From contig CAWCUF010000007.1 of assembly GCA_963798745.1 (NCBI GenBank), positions 310,001 through 374,000 of the forward strand: a stretch of 64,000 bases of DNA, read 5' to 3'. A program made the translations under genes and the position numbers. The notes beneath the pieces are model-generated. The model had not been told where the DNA came from, made no database searches, and worked only from the letters and a program-made list of their open reading frames with translations. Position 1 is the stretch's first letter, and each line of letters begins with the position of its first letter. The DNA is from Prado023 sp963798745 (lineage in GTDB: Bacteria; Actinomycetota; Actinomycetes; S36-B12; CAIYMF01). Positions 41,061 through 52,988 of the stretch are shown piece by piece.

Positions 41061-42050
41061 ATGGCCGGGCTGACCACATCCCCCAAGAAGCAGCTGATGC
41101 TCTTCGGCGGGCGCAGCCATCCGGCGCTGGCCGAGGCTGTCGCCGAGGAGCTGGGCATCGAGTTGACCCCGACGACCGCCTACGACTTCGCCAACGGTGA
41201 GATCTTCGTGCGGTTCAAGGAGTCCGTGCGCGGCGCGGATGCGTTCGTGCTGCAGGCCCACACCGCCCCGATCAACCAGTGGATCATGGAGCAGCTGATC
41301 ATGGTCGACGCGCTCAAGCGCGCCTCGGCCAAGCGGATCACCGTGGTCGTGCCGTTCTACGGCTATGCCCGCCAGGACAAGAAGCACCGCGGTCGCGAGC
41401 CGATCAGCGCCCGCCTGGTGGCCGACCTGTTCAAGTGCGCCGGCGCGGACCGGATGATCTCCGTGGACCTGCACACCGCGCAGATCCAGGGCTTCTTCGA
41501 CGGCCCGGTCGACCACCTGTTCGCCCTGCCGCTGCTGGCTGAGCACGTCAAGTCCAAGCTGGAGGGCCAGCCGATCACCGTGGTCTCCCCGGACGCCGGC
41601 CGGGTCCGCGTGGCCGAGCGATGGACCGACGTGCTCGGAGCCCCACTGGCCATCATCCACAAGCGCCGCGACCCCGACGTGCCCAACGAGGTGCGTGTGT
41701 TCGAGGTCGTCGGTGAGGTCGCCGGGCGGGTGTGCGTGGTGGTCGACGACATGATCGACACCGGTGGGACGATCGCCACCGCCGCCGCGACGCTGATGGA
41801 GCAGGGCGCCCTGGACGTGGTCGTCGCCGCGACCCACGGCATCCTGTCGGACCCCGCCACCGAACGGCTGGCCGCGGCCCCGGTCTCCGAGGTGATCGTG
41901 ACCGACACGCTGCCGATCAACTCGAACCTGGCCAAGCTCACGGTGCTGCCCATCGCGCCGCTGCTGGCCACCGCGATCCACGAGGTGTTCACCGACGGCT
42001 CGGTGACCCGGTTGTTCGACCCCACCCCGAACGGCGATCCCGCGCACTGA
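41061..42050 (+). CDS. prs: Ribose-phosphate pyrophosphokinase
   Basis: This 329-residue enzyme makes PRPP from ribose-5-P and ATP. The conserved start is MLFGGRSHPALAEAVAEELG. FANGEIFVRFKESVRGADAFVLQ, RITVVVPFYGYARQDKKHRGREPISARLVADL (flexible loop), DLHTAQIQGFF, VVSPDAGRV, and the PRPP loop VCVVVDDMIDTGGTIATAA follow. ATG 41061 has AAGGAGG upstream. It follows glmU after 162 bases that hold two copies of GGAGCAACCG but no obvious terminator, and the glmU-prs order matches mycobacteria. Confidence 0.97.
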   Translation: MAGLTTSPKKQLMLFGGRSHPALAEAVAEELGIELTPTTAYDFANGEIFVRFKESVRGADAFVLQAHTAPINQWIMEQLIMVDALKRASAKRITVVVPFYGYARQDKKHRGREPISARLVADLFKCAGADRMISVDLHTAQIQGFFDGPVDHLFALPLLAEHVKSKLEGQPITVVSPDAGRVRVAERWTDVLGAPLAIIHKRRDPDVPNEVRVFEVVGEVAGRVCVVVDDMIDTGGTIATAAATLMEQGALDVVVAATHGILSDPATERLAAAPVSEVIVTDTLPINSNLAKLTVLPIAPLLATAIHEVFTDGSVTRLFDPTPNGDPAH

Positions 42051-42092
42051 CAGCGGCGCCCAACCCGCTGGCCGCAGGCCCGCCCCGGCGGT

Positions 42093-42121
42093 TTGGTGCG
42101 CTCCGGCCTGCCCACTAGACT
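42093..42121 (+). promoter_or_regulatory. rplY promoter
   Basis: TTGGTG (42093-42098), 17 nt, TAGACT (42116-42121). This is the best-spaced -35/-10 pair in the region and leaves a leader of about 115 nt. A second -10-like TAGTGT lies at 42156-42161. Confidence 0.5.
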
Positions 42122-42182
42122 CAGGCCATTCCTCGGCGAGGGTGCCCCACCGACCTAGTGTCGCGGCTGCCGTGATCGACGT

Positions 42183-42220
42183 GGTGGTGGGTCCCCCCTC
42201 CAGCCGAAGGACCAACCACC
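42183..42220 (+). promoter_or_regulatory. Hairpin in the rplY 5' leader
   Basis: GGTGGTGGGTCC (42183-42194) pairs with GGACCAACCACC (42209-42220), 11 of 12 positions, around a C-rich 14-nt loop. It ends about 20 nt before the GTG start and just upstream of CGAGGAG. A ribosomal-protein leader with a hairpin by the ribosome site suggests translational control, possibly by L25 itself. Confidence 0.4.
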
Positions 42221-42241
42221 CCATCTCGAGGAGAACGTGTC

Positions 42242-42811
42242 GTGTCTGACACTCAGATTCATCTGTCCGCCGTCGCCCGCAGCGACTTCGGCAAGGGCGC
42301 TGCCCGCCGGCTGCGCCGCACCGGCATGGTCCCCGTGGTCATCTACGGCCATGGGTCGGATCCCCTGCACGCAGCCCTCGACGGTCATGACCTGGCCATC
42401 GCCCTGCGCAAGGCGCGGGCGGTGTTCGTCGTCGACCTCGAGGGCACCGAGTACATCTGCGCACCGCGCGACATCCAGCGCGACGTCGTGCGCCAGGTCA
42501 TCGAGCACGTCGACCTGGTCGTGATCGACGTCGCCGAGGCCAGGGACCGCGCCGCGGCCCAGCAGGCGATCGCCCACGCGGAGGCAGCCGCCGAGGAGGC
42601 CGGCGTCGACGTGGCCGAGGCCGTGGCTGCCATCGAGGCCGCCATCGCTGCCGGCGAGGACCCCGAGGCCGCTGCGGCTGCCGCGCTGGAGCACGCCATC
42701 GAGGCCCAGCACGCCCTCGAGGACGCCCAGGCTGCCGAGGCCGTGGCGGAGGCTGCTGCTGAGGCGGAGACCGCGGATGCGGCTATTTCGCCGGCTGACG
42801 ACCAGGAGTGA
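42242..42811 (+). CDS. rplY: 50S ribosomal protein L25 with atypical Ala/Glu-rich tail
   Basis: This is a 189-residue protein. Residues 1 to about 90 are the L25 domain that binds 5S rRNA (GKGAARRLRRTGMVPVVIYGHGSDPLH, RDIQRDVVRQVIEHVDLVVID). In the long CTC/TL5 form a second beta domain normally follows. Here it is replaced by about 100 residues of almost pure Ala/Glu/Asp helix (AEAAAEEAGVDVAEAVAAIEAA...), probably a coiled coil. The position between prs and pth is conserved. The GTG start has CGAGGAG upstream. The odd tail is described under findings. Confidence 0.9.
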   Translation: MSDTQIHLSAVARSDFGKGAARRLRRTGMVPVVIYGHGSDPLHAALDGHDLAIALRKARAVFVVDLEGTEYICAPRDIQRDVVRQVIEHVDLVVIDVAEARDRAAAQQAIAHAEAAAEEAGVDVAEAVAAIEAAIAAGEDPEAAAAAALEHAIEAQHALEDAQAAEAVAEAAAEAETADAAISPADDQE

Positions 42812-42818
42812 TCCGGGT

Positions 42819-43409
42819 TTGTCCGACGCGCCCTGGCTGGTCGTCGGGCTGGGCAACCCCGGCCCCCAGTACGCCAGCACCCGGCACAACATCGGGGTGA
42901 TGGCCCTCGAGGCTCTGGTCGAGGGCCAGTCCGGGCGGTTGTCCGGGCACCGACGCTGTCGGGCCGAGGTGTTCGAGGGTCGACTGGGTCCGCTCGGCCA
43001 CGGCGCGACCCGGATCGTGGCCGCGCGCTCCAAGGGATTCATGAACGAGTCCGGTGGCCCGGTGGCCTGCCTCATGGAGTTCTACAAGGTGCCACTCGAG
43101 CAGGTGGTCGTCCTCCACGACGAGTTGGACCTGCCGCTGGGTGGCCTGCGGATCAAGCACGGCGGCGGCGACAACGGGCACAACGGTCTGCGCTCGCTGC
43201 GCCGTTCGCTGGCCAGCGGGGAGTTCCACCGGATCCGCTTGGGCATCGGGCGCCCACCGGGCCGCCAGGACCCCGCGGACTTCGTGCTGCGCCCGTTCGC
43301 GGCGAGCGAGCGCACCGAGGTCGACCTGCTGCTCGGCGATGCCGTGGATGCCGTCGAGGCGCTCGTGCGCCAGGGCCTCGCCGCGGCTCAGAACCAGTTC
43401 AACCGCTGA
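42819..43409 (+). CDS. pth: Peptidyl-tRNA hydrolase
   Basis: This is a 196-residue enzyme that frees tRNA from dropped-off peptidyl-tRNA. Conserved blocks are WLVVGLGNPGPQYASTRHNIGVMAL (catalytic His, Asn), KGFMNESGGPV, VVLHDELDLPLGGLRIKHGGGDNGHNGLRSL and RIRLGIGRPPGRQDPADFVL. I chose TTG 42819 because AGGAG lies 10 nt upstream and the family starts just before WLVVGLGNPG. The same frame opens at ATG 42777, inside rplY, as an alternative. It is co-transcribed with rplY. Confidence 0.93.
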   Translation: MSDAPWLVVGLGNPGPQYASTRHNIGVMALEALVEGQSGRLSGHRRCRAEVFEGRLGPLGHGATRIVAARSKGFMNESGGPVACLMEFYKVPLEQVVVLHDELDLPLGGLRIKHGGGDNGHNGLRSLRRSLASGEFHRIRLGIGRPPGRQDPADFVLRPFAASERTEVDLLLGDAVDAVEALVRQGLAAAQNQFNR

Positions 43410-43417
43410 GAACGTGG

Positions 43418-43423
43418 CAGGAT
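43418..43423 (+). promoter_or_regulatory. -10-like box (CAGGAT) of the cysQ-like gene
   Basis: CAGGAT lies 6 nt before GTG 43430. Confidence 0.4.
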
Positions 43424-43429
43424 CCCCGC

Positions 43430-44224
43430 GTGAGCACTGACGCCGAGTTCGCCGTGGAGATCGCCCAGGAGACCGGGCGCGCGTTGCTCGAGCTGCGAAC
43501 CGGTTTCGGCCCGGTCACCGACGACACCCGGCGGTGGGCGCTCAAGGACGCCGGTGACCAACTCGCCCAAGGCATCCTCGCCGGACATCTGGCTGCCCAG
43601 CGCCCGGGCGACGCGGTGCTCTCCGAGGAGGCACCGGACTCCACGCAGCGGCTGGCCGCGGACCGCACCTGGATCATCGACCCCCTCGACGGTACGTCCG
43701 AGTTCGGCCAGGACCGTAGCGACTTCGCCGTCCACGTGGCGCTCTGGCGGCGCGACGCCGGGCCGCCCGGGGTTGGTGCGGTGACCGACGCCGCGGTCGA
43801 CGTCCCCGCGCTGGGTGAGACCTGGCGCACGGACCTGCCCCGACCCTTGGGCCCACTGCCCGCGGATCGAGCCCTTCGCGTGGTGGTCTCCCGCTCCCGG
43901 CCGCCGGCCGGGCTCGACGACCTGCTGCGGGCGGTCGCCGCCGACCTCACTGCGCAGGGCGTCACGCAGCACGGGATCGAGGAGGCCAACGTCGGCTCGG
44001 TGGGCGCCAAGCTCGGCGAGGTGCTGGCCGGGCGGGCGGAGGCCTACCTCCATCCGGGTGGGCTCAACGAGTGGGACCTCGCAGCCCCGCACGCCTGTGC
44101 CCTCGCGGCCGGCCTGGTCGCCCTCGGCCCGGAGCAGCCGTTCAACCGGATGCCGCCCAAGGCCGGCCCGGTGCTGATCTGCCACCCCGCGCTGGCAGAG
44201 ATCCTGGCGTCGCACTGGACGTAG
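43430..44224 (+). CDS. CysQ-like inositol-phosphatase superfamily enzyme
   Basis: This 264-residue Mg-dependent phosphatase is of the IMPase/CysQ superfamily. The metal motifs are VLSEEAPD (Glu), TWIIDPLDGTSEFGQDRSDFAVHVAL (DPLDGT) and GGLNEWDLAAPHACALAAGL (WD). The sequence between fits 3'(2'),5'-bisphosphate nucleotidase (PAP phosphatase), and the FGQDRSDF loop argues for CysQ rather than inositol monophosphatase. It would recycle PAP from sulfate assimilation. No sulfur genes are nearby. The start is probably leaderless. Confidence 0.85.
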   Translation: MSTDAEFAVEIAQETGRALLELRTGFGPVTDDTRRWALKDAGDQLAQGILAGHLAAQRPGDAVLSEEAPDSTQRLAADRTWIIDPLDGTSEFGQDRSDFAVHVALWRRDAGPPGVGAVTDAAVDVPALGETWRTDLPRPLGPLPADRALRVVVSRSRPPAGLDDLLRAVAADLTAQGVTQHGIEEANVGSVGAKLGEVLAGRAEAYLHPGGLNEWDLAAPHACALAAGLVALGPEQPFNRMPPKAGPVLICHPALAEILASHWT

Positions 44225-44271
44225 GACCGCGCCCGCGCCGTCGCCACCGGGTTCACGCGAAACGCCGAGAA

Positions 44272-44414
44272 GTGGTTGAAAGTCCACCCCGTGTCGGCTC
44301 TGGTGACACTCACTGCGCTCCGCGTGGTTGAAAGACCTCGCTCGACAGCGGTTCTTTCAACCACGCGGAGCGCGTTCCAGGCTCTCGGTGCCCGATCCCT
44401 GCGGTCTTTCGACC
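44272..44414. repeat. Nested palindrome of GTGGTTGAAAG motifs between cysQ and mfd
   Basis: GTGGTTGAAAG occurs directly at 44272-44282 and 44324-44334, and inverted at 44354-44364. A one-mismatch inverted copy (CTTTCGACCAC) lies at 44405-44415. The middle pair extends to a perfect 21-bp inverted repeat, 44315-44335 with 44353-44373, loop 17 nt. The rest of the 470-bp gap (44225-44695) has no gene. Candidates are an operator array, a mobile extragenic palindrome or an mRNA-end structure. Confidence 0.7.
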
Positions 44415-44678
44415 ACAACTGCGCGGTTCGACTTGCCGCACTCAGCCCGGCAGTTCGTCGGCGAGGGCCACGGGGCCACGGCGCTGAGATCGTCGACCGA
44501 CGACGCGACCGGGCGATGGTGGCACCTCTCGAGGTGATCACCCCAGTCGCAGCCGGCGCCTGCCGCGCCGCCGCTGACTGCTGCCGGCCCCGTCCGCCAG
44601 TCGTGTCCCCCCCGGTCCCCCGCGGTGCGCGCTGAGCGTAGACCCGGCGTGCGGGGCCAGGTCGGTGCCCCGCGGTGG

Positions 44679-44684
44679 GACAAT
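44679..44684 (+). promoter_or_regulatory. -10-like box (GACAAT) of mfd
   Basis: GACAAT lies 11 nt before ATG 44696, giving a very short leader with no ribosome site. Confidence 0.4.
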
Positions 44685-44695
44685 GGGTTCCAATC

Positions 44696-48258
<3,563 letters not shown>

Positions 48259-48262
<4 letters not shown>

Positions 48263-48891
48263 AGCATCGAGTGCTCGCCCTGGGGCTCGGGGGCCTGCTG
48301 CTGGCTGGCTGCAGCGCCACCGGGACCGGCCAGTCCCGCGTGCTCGACGCCGGCCAGGCCGCGGTGTCCGACGACTTCCGCGTCTCCCAGTCCGAGGTCG
48401 CGGACTCCGTGGCGGCGGTGCTCAGCGCCACGGACCGGCCGCCCGGCGAGCCGCCGGCCGGTCTGGCGACCGCCACCGTGCAGCGGCTCGTGCAGGGTGA
48501 GGTGATCGCCAACTACGCCGAGCGCAACGGCGTGTCGGTCACCGCGACCCAGGTGCAGGAGGGGGTCGACGAGCTGGCCGACCAGAACGGTGGGATGGAC
48601 GCCCTGACCGACCTGGCCCTGCAATCGGGGATCCCCGCCGACGCCATCGACGACACCGTGCGCACGAACCTGCTGGTGGCCGGCATCGGCGTGCGGCTGG
48701 ACCCCAGCGGCGACGCCACCTCCCAGCTCGCCGCCACCGGCTCGGCGCTGGCCGAGTACTCGCAGGCGACCAACGTGATCGTGGCCCCGCGCTACGGCAC
48801 CTGGGACGACGCCCAGCTCGGGGTGGCGACCGGGTCCGCGGTGGCCCCGCCGACAGCGGAGCAGGCGCCCGCGGAGCAGGGCACGCCCTAG
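48259..48891 (+). CDS. SurA N-terminal-like lipoprotein
   Basis: This is a 210-residue exported lipoprotein. The signal is MKHRVLALGLGGLLLAGCS, with lipobox LLAGC and Cys at about residue 18. A helical region follows (SEVADSVAAVLSA, LVQGEVIANYAERNGVSVTATQVQEGVDELADQ), as in the chaperone half of SurA/PrsA. It has no PpiC isomerase domain. The C-terminus is Pro/Ala-rich. GTG 48259 has GGAGGA upstream and overlaps the mfd stop. It probably assists folding outside the membrane. mazG follows with no spacing. Confidence 0.78.
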
Positions 48892-49569
48892 ATGGACCCC
48901 ACGGGCCAGCCGCTGCTGGAGCTCATCACCGTGATGGACCGGCTGCGCTCGCCCGGTGGCTGCCCATGGGATGCCGAGCAGACCCATGAGTCGTTGGTCT
49001 CCTACCTGACCGAGGAGGCCCACGAGGCGGTCGAGGCGATCGAGACCGGCGACCGCGCGGCGATCCGTGAGGAGCTCGGCGACGTGCTGCTGCAGGTCAT
49101 CTTCCACGCCCGGATCGCCCAGGAGGACCCGACCGATCCCTGGTCCATCGACGAGGTGGCTCAGGGGATCAGCACCAAGCTGATCTCCCGGCACCCGCAC
49201 GTGTTCGGCGACGAGACCGCCGACTCCGCAGCCGCCGTCGAGTCGGTCTGGCTGGCCCGAAAGACCGCCGAGAAGTCCCGGGAGTCGGTCCTCGACGGCA
49301 TCCCGGCCGGGCTGCCCGCGCTGCTGCTGGCGGCCAAGACGCACTACCGCGCCACCCACGGCGGGATCGCCGAGCCCGTTGCCGAGCCCCGGGTCGCAGA
49401 GGTCGCCGACCGGGCGATCGCCGAACTGGGTCCGCAGCGGATCGGCGAGTTGCTGCTGGCGCTGGTCGCCGGGGCCCACGCCCATGACCTCGACCCGGAG
49501 TCGGCACTGCGCGCAGCGGTGCGCGACTACGCCCAGCGGGTGCGCGCCGCGGAGGCGCAGCGGGTCTGA
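48892..49569 (+). CDS. mazG: MazG nucleoside triphosphate pyrophosphohydrolase
   Basis: This 225-residue house-cleaning enzyme hydrolyses NTPs, including oxidised ones, to NMP and PPi. RLRSPGGCPWDAEQTHESLVSYLTEEAHEAVEAIETGD and REELGDVLLQVIFHARIAQE carry the EExxE...ExxD metal motif. The second half has ISRHPHVFGDE and VWLARKTAEKSRES. The ATG starts directly after the preceding TAG with no gap, which implies coupling. The mfd-lipoprotein-mazG-eno order resembles that in mycobacteria. Confidence 0.93.
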   Translation: MDPTGQPLLELITVMDRLRSPGGCPWDAEQTHESLVSYLTEEAHEAVEAIETGDRAAIREELGDVLLQVIFHARIAQEDPTDPWSIDEVAQGISTKLISRHPHVFGDETADSAAAVESVWLARKTAEKSRESVLDGIPAGLPALLLAAKTHYRATHGGIAEPVAEPRVAEVADRAIAELGPQRIGELLLALVAGAHAHDLDPESALRAAVRDYAQRVRAAEAQRV

Positions 49570-49683
49570 GCGCGCCCGCCCAGCAGGAGCCAATAGCCCC
49601 GAGTCGGTAGGGTGGCCGAACGCGCGGGGACTGATCCGAGGTCGCCCGCTGCGCCCCGGCACACGACCTGATGGGAGTTTCCT

Positions 49684-50994
49684 GTGGCAAGTATCGATGT
49701 GGTGATCGCGCGCGAGATCCTCGATTCGCGAGGCAATCCGACCCTGGAGGTCGAGGTGGCCCTGGAGGACGGCGCCACCGGCCGCGCGGCGGTGCCCTCC
49801 GGGGCCTCCACCGGGGCCTTCGAGGCCTACGAGCTGCGCGACGGCGACAAGGGCCGTTACCTGGGCAAGGGCGTCACGAAGGCCGTGGCCAACGTCGAGG
49901 ACGAGATCGCCCCGGCGATCCTGGGCTTCGACGCCTCCGAGCAGCGCCTGATCGACCAGACGATGATCGACCTGGACGGCACCGCCAACAAGGAGCGTCT
50001 GGGCGCGAACGCCATCCTGGGCGTCTCGCTGGCCGTGGCCAAGGCCGCCGCCGAGTCCGCCGGCCTGCCGCTGTTCCGCTACTTGGGTGGGCCGAACGCC
50101 TACCTGCTGCCCGTACCGATGATGAACATCATCAACGGTGGTTCGCATGCCGACTCCGATGTGGACTTCCAGGAGTTCATGATCGCCCCGATCGGCGCCG
50201 AGACCTTCGCCGAGGCGTTGCGCAAGGGCGCTGAGGTCTACCACGCGCTCAAGGGCGTGCTGAAGTCCAAGGGCTACGCGACCGGGCTGGGCGACGAGGG
50301 CGGCTTCGCGCCGAACCTGCCCAGCAACCGTGCGGCGATGGAGCTGATCGTCGAGGCGATCGAGAAGGCCGGCTTCACGCCGGGCACCGACATCGCCCTG
50401 GCCATGGACGTGGCCGCGCAGGAGTTCTACGGCCGCGCGCTCAAGGGCTCCGGGGAGGTCAAGGCCAACGAGTACTTCGTCGAGGGCCACGCCAAGACCA
50501 CCGACCAGATGATCGAGTACTACACCGGCCTGGTCGCCGACTTCCCGATCGTCTCGATCGAGGACCCCCTGGGTGAGGACGAGTGGGGCGACTGGACGGA
50601 CATCACCGCGGCGCTGGGCGACAAGGTGCAGATCGTCGGCGATGACCACTACGTCACCAACACCAGCCGGATCCTGCGCGGGATCGAGGAGAAGACCGCC
50701 AACGCCCTGCTGGTGAAGGTCAACCAGATCGGTTCGCTGACCGAGACGGCCGAGGCCGTCGAGACCGCGCACCGGGCCGGCTTCAAGACGATGATGAGTC
50801 ACCGCTCGGGGGAGACCGAGGACTCGACCATCGCCGACCTGGCCGTGGCGTTCAACTGCGGGCAGATCAAGTCCGGCGCCCCGGCCCGTTCTGACCGGGT
50901 GGCCAAGTACAACCAACTGCTGCGCATCGAGGACGAGCTCGACGACGCGGCACGGTACGCCGGAGCCAGCACGTTCCCGAGGTTCTCGGCCTGA
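49684..50994 (+). CDS. eno: Enolase
   Basis: This is a 436-residue glycolytic enzyme (2-phosphoglycerate to PEP). Conserved segments are REILDSRGNPTLEVEV at the start, AAVPSGASTGAFEAYELRDGD, MMNIINGGSHADSDVDFQEFMIAP, the Mg ligands in AMDVAAQEFY, SIEDPLGEDEWGDW and VGDDHYVTN, the catalytic Lys in LLVKVNQIGSLTE, and MSHRSGETEDSTIADLAV. GTG 49684 has GGGAG 6 nt upstream. A -10-like TAGGGT at 49608-49613 suggests its own promoter in the 114-bp gap after mazG. Confidence 0.97.
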   Translation: MASIDVVIAREILDSRGNPTLEVEVALEDGATGRAAVPSGASTGAFEAYELRDGDKGRYLGKGVTKAVANVEDEIAPAILGFDASEQRLIDQTMIDLDGTANKERLGANAILGVSLAVAKAAAESAGLPLFRYLGGPNAYLLPVPMMNIINGGSHADSDVDFQEFMIAPIGAETFAEALRKGAEVYHALKGVLKSKGYATGLGDEGGFAPNLPSNRAAMELIVEAIEKAGFTPGTDIALAMDVAAQEFYGRALKGSGEVKANEYFVEGHAKTTDQMIEYYTGLVADFPIVSIEDPLGEDEWGDWTDITAALGDKVQIVGDDHYVTNTSRILRGIEEKTANALLVKVNQIGSLTETAEAVETAHRAGFKTMMSHRSGETEDSTIADLAVAFNCGQIKSGAPARSDRVAKYNQLLRIEDELDDAARYAGASTFPRFSA

Positions 50995-51013
50995 CCGTGG
51001 GAGGATGGGCGGC

Positions 51014-51508
51014 ATGTCAGCGGGCCGCCCATCCGCACCCACGCAGCAGGAGCAGCTCGACACCCGACGTCCAGTGCTCTCCGCGCGAGCGGGGATCGCC
51101 CTGGGCGTCGTCGTCGTCCTGATCGCCATCCTGGCGCTGCCGTTCCGGGAGTGGGTGACCCAGCGGGCCCGGATCGCGGACCTGCAGGCCCAGGTCGCCT
51201 GGCACGAGCAGCGGGTGACCGAGCTCCAGTCCGCTGCTGACCGCTGGAAGGACCCCGCCTACATCGAGGCGCAGGCCCGCTCCCGGCTGCACTTCGTGCA
51301 TCCCGGCGAGGTGGGCTACGTGGTCCTCACCGACCAGGAGCTCGCCGCACCGGAGACGACCGCGACCCGGCCGATGGCCAGTGCCCCGCAGGGCGGCCCC
51401 TGGTGGCGGTCGGTGTGGACCACCGTGGAGCAGGCCGCGGACCCGGCCGCCGAGCTGCCACCGGCGGCACCCGCCCCCGCCGAACCGGCGCAGAGCTACA
51501 CCCAGTGA
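51014..51508 (+). CDS. DivIC/FtsB-type septum protein
   Basis: This is a 164-residue bitopic division protein. A short cytoplasmic tail is followed by one helix (residues about 27-43, AGIALGVVVVLIAILAL). A coiled coil (WVTQRARIADLQAQVAWHEQRVTELQSAAD) leads to the conserved DPAYIEAQARSRLHFVHPGEVGYVVL. A Pro/Ala-rich extension ends it. The position after eno and before DUF501/ppx is standard in Actinobacteria. ATG 51014 was chosen; GAGGAT 7 nt before may be a -10, and ATG 51005 is too close to it. It overlaps the next gene as GTGA. Confidence 0.9.
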   Translation: MSAGRPSAPTQQEQLDTRRPVLSARAGIALGVVVVLIAILALPFREWVTQRARIADLQAQVAWHEQRVTELQSAADRWKDPAYIEAQARSRLHFVHPGEVGYVVLTDQELAAPETTATRPMASAPQGGPWWRSVWTTVEQAADPAAELPPAAPAPAEPAQSYTQ

Positions 51509-52032
51509 CAGATCCGGTCGACCCGATCGGCGCCGGGGACCTCGAGGTCCTGGCGGCCCAACTCGGCCGACCGGTGCGCGCGGCCCACGATGTGGCCCAC
51601 CGGTGCGGCTGTCGACGTCCGGACGTGATCCGCACCGAGCCCGCGCTGCCCGACGGGACGCCCTTCCCCACGCTGTACTACCTGACCTGCCCGCGTGCCA
51701 CGAGCGCGATCGGCACCCTGGAGGCCCAGGGTGTGATGCGCGAGATGGCCGCCCGGCTGGCCACGGACCCCGACCTGGCCGCGGCCTACCGGCGGGCCCA
51801 CGAGTCCTACCTCGCCCAGCGCGCCGAGCTCGGCGAGGTGGCGCACATCGCCGGGATCAGCGCCGGCGGCATGCCTGACCGGGTCAAGTGCCTGCACGTC
51901 CTGGTGGCCCATGCGCTGGCAGCCGGCCCCGGGGTCAACCCATTCGGTGACGAGGCGCTGGCGCTGCTGGCCGGGCGTGGGATCACGCCGGCCACCGCCT
52001 GGGGCGGGTCTGCGCTGGGGTGCACGCCATGA
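51505..52032 (+). CDS. DUF501 family protein
   Basis: This is a 175-residue member of DUF501, a family found almost always between divIC and ppx. Conserved features are AAQLGRPVRAAHDVAHRCGCRRPDVIRTEPALPDGTPFPTLYYLTCPRATSAIGTLEAQGVM, with three Cys that could bind metal, and AHESYLAQR...GGMPDRVKCLHVLVAHALAAGPGVNPFGDEAL. The GTG start overlaps the divIC stop, and the stop overlaps the ppx start. The function is unknown. The coupling suggests a constant stoichiometry with its neighbours. Confidence 0.9.
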   Translation: MTDPVDPIGAGDLEVLAAQLGRPVRAAHDVAHRCGCRRPDVIRTEPALPDGTPFPTLYYLTCPRATSAIGTLEAQGVMREMAARLATDPDLAAAYRRAHESYLAQRAELGEVAHIAGISAGGMPDRVKCLHVLVAHALAAGPGVNPFGDEALALLAGRGITPATAWGGSALGCTP

Positions 52033-52988
52033 CCGTGCACCGGGCCGCGGCGATCGACTGCGGCACGAACTCGATCCGCCTGCTGATCGCCGACGTCGAC
52101 ACCGCGACCGGTCGCGCGGTCGACGTGCGCCGCGAGATGCTGGTGGTGCGCCTGGGCGAGGGGGTGGACGCGACCGGGGCGTTCGCGCCGGCCGCCCTGG
52201 CGCGGACGTTCGACGCGTGTCGGACCTACGTCGCGATGCTGGCCGAGGCCGGTGACCCCCCGGTGCGGTTCGTGGCCACCTCGGCCTCGCGGGACGTGTC
52301 GAACCGGGCCGAGTTCATCGCCGGGGTGCGCCAGATCCTCGGGGTCGCCCCCGAGGTGATCAGCGGCCAGGAGGAGGGCGAGCTGTCCTTCACCGGCGCC
52401 ACCCGCGGGATCCCCGCGGACGCCCGGGCCCCGTTCCTGGTGGTCGACATCGGCGGGGGGTCCACGGAGTTCGTCCTGGGCACGACCGCACCGACGCACC
52501 GCACCAGCGTGGACGTCGGCTGCGTGCGGATGACCGAGCGGCACCTGGCCGGCGACCCGCCGAGCGCGGCGCAGGTCGCCGCGGCCACCGCCGACATCGA
52601 CGCCGCGATCGCCCGCGCCGGCGCTGCAGTCCCCTTCGATCGGGCCGCCACACTGGTCGGCCTGGCCGGATCGGTCACGACGGTGGCCGCGCTCGCACTC
52701 GAGCTGCCGGCCTACGACGCGGGCGTGATCCATCACAGTCGGATCCCCGCGGCGCAGGTGGCCCGGATCAGCGCGGAACTGCTGGCGATGCCCCGGGCGG
52801 CCCGGGCCGCGCTCACGGTGATGCATCCGGGCCGGGTGGACGTCATCGGTGCCGGCGCACTGGTGCTGCGCCGGATCATGGCCGCCACTGGGGCCCCGGA
52901 GGTGCTGGTCAGCGAGCACGACATCCTCGACGGGGTGGCCCTGGCCGTGGCAGCCCGCGCGGCTGCGGGCAGCTCAGTCCGGCCCTGA
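52029..52988 (+). CDS. ppx: Ppx/GppA family exopolyphosphatase
   Basis: This 319-residue ASKHA-fold phosphatase acts on polyphosphate and/or pppGpp. Motifs are AAIDCGTNSIRLLIADV, VISGQEEGELSFTGAT, FLVVDIGGGSTEFVLG and VDVGCVRMTERHL, with VGLAGSVTTVAALALEL in the second lobe. The length matches the short actinobacterial PPX2 type without the helical C-terminal domain. ATG 52029 overlaps the DUF501 stop. Its 3' end overlaps the convergent membrane gene by 15 nt. Confidence 0.92.
   Translation: MTVHRAAAIDCGTNSIRLLIADVDTATGRAVDVRREMLVVRLGEGVDATGAFAPAALARTFDACRTYVAMLAEAGDPPVRFVATSASRDVSNRAEFIAGVRQILGVAPEVISGQEEGELSFTGATRGIPADARAPFLVVDIGGGSTEFVLGTTAPTHRTSVDVGCVRMTERHLAGDPPSAAQVAAATADIDAAIARAGAAVPFDRAATLVGLAGSVTTVAALALELPAYDAGVIHHSRIPAAQVARISAELLAMPRAARAALTVMHPGRVDVIGAGALVLRRIMAATGAPEVLVSEHDILDGVALAVAARAAAGSSVRP

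Noticed and set aside
44276..44635. Open frame of 119 codons in the cysQ-mfd gap
   Set aside because: Crosses the 21-bp inverted repeat, has no ribosome site and no recognisable sequence. The gap is better read as non-coding repeat DNA.
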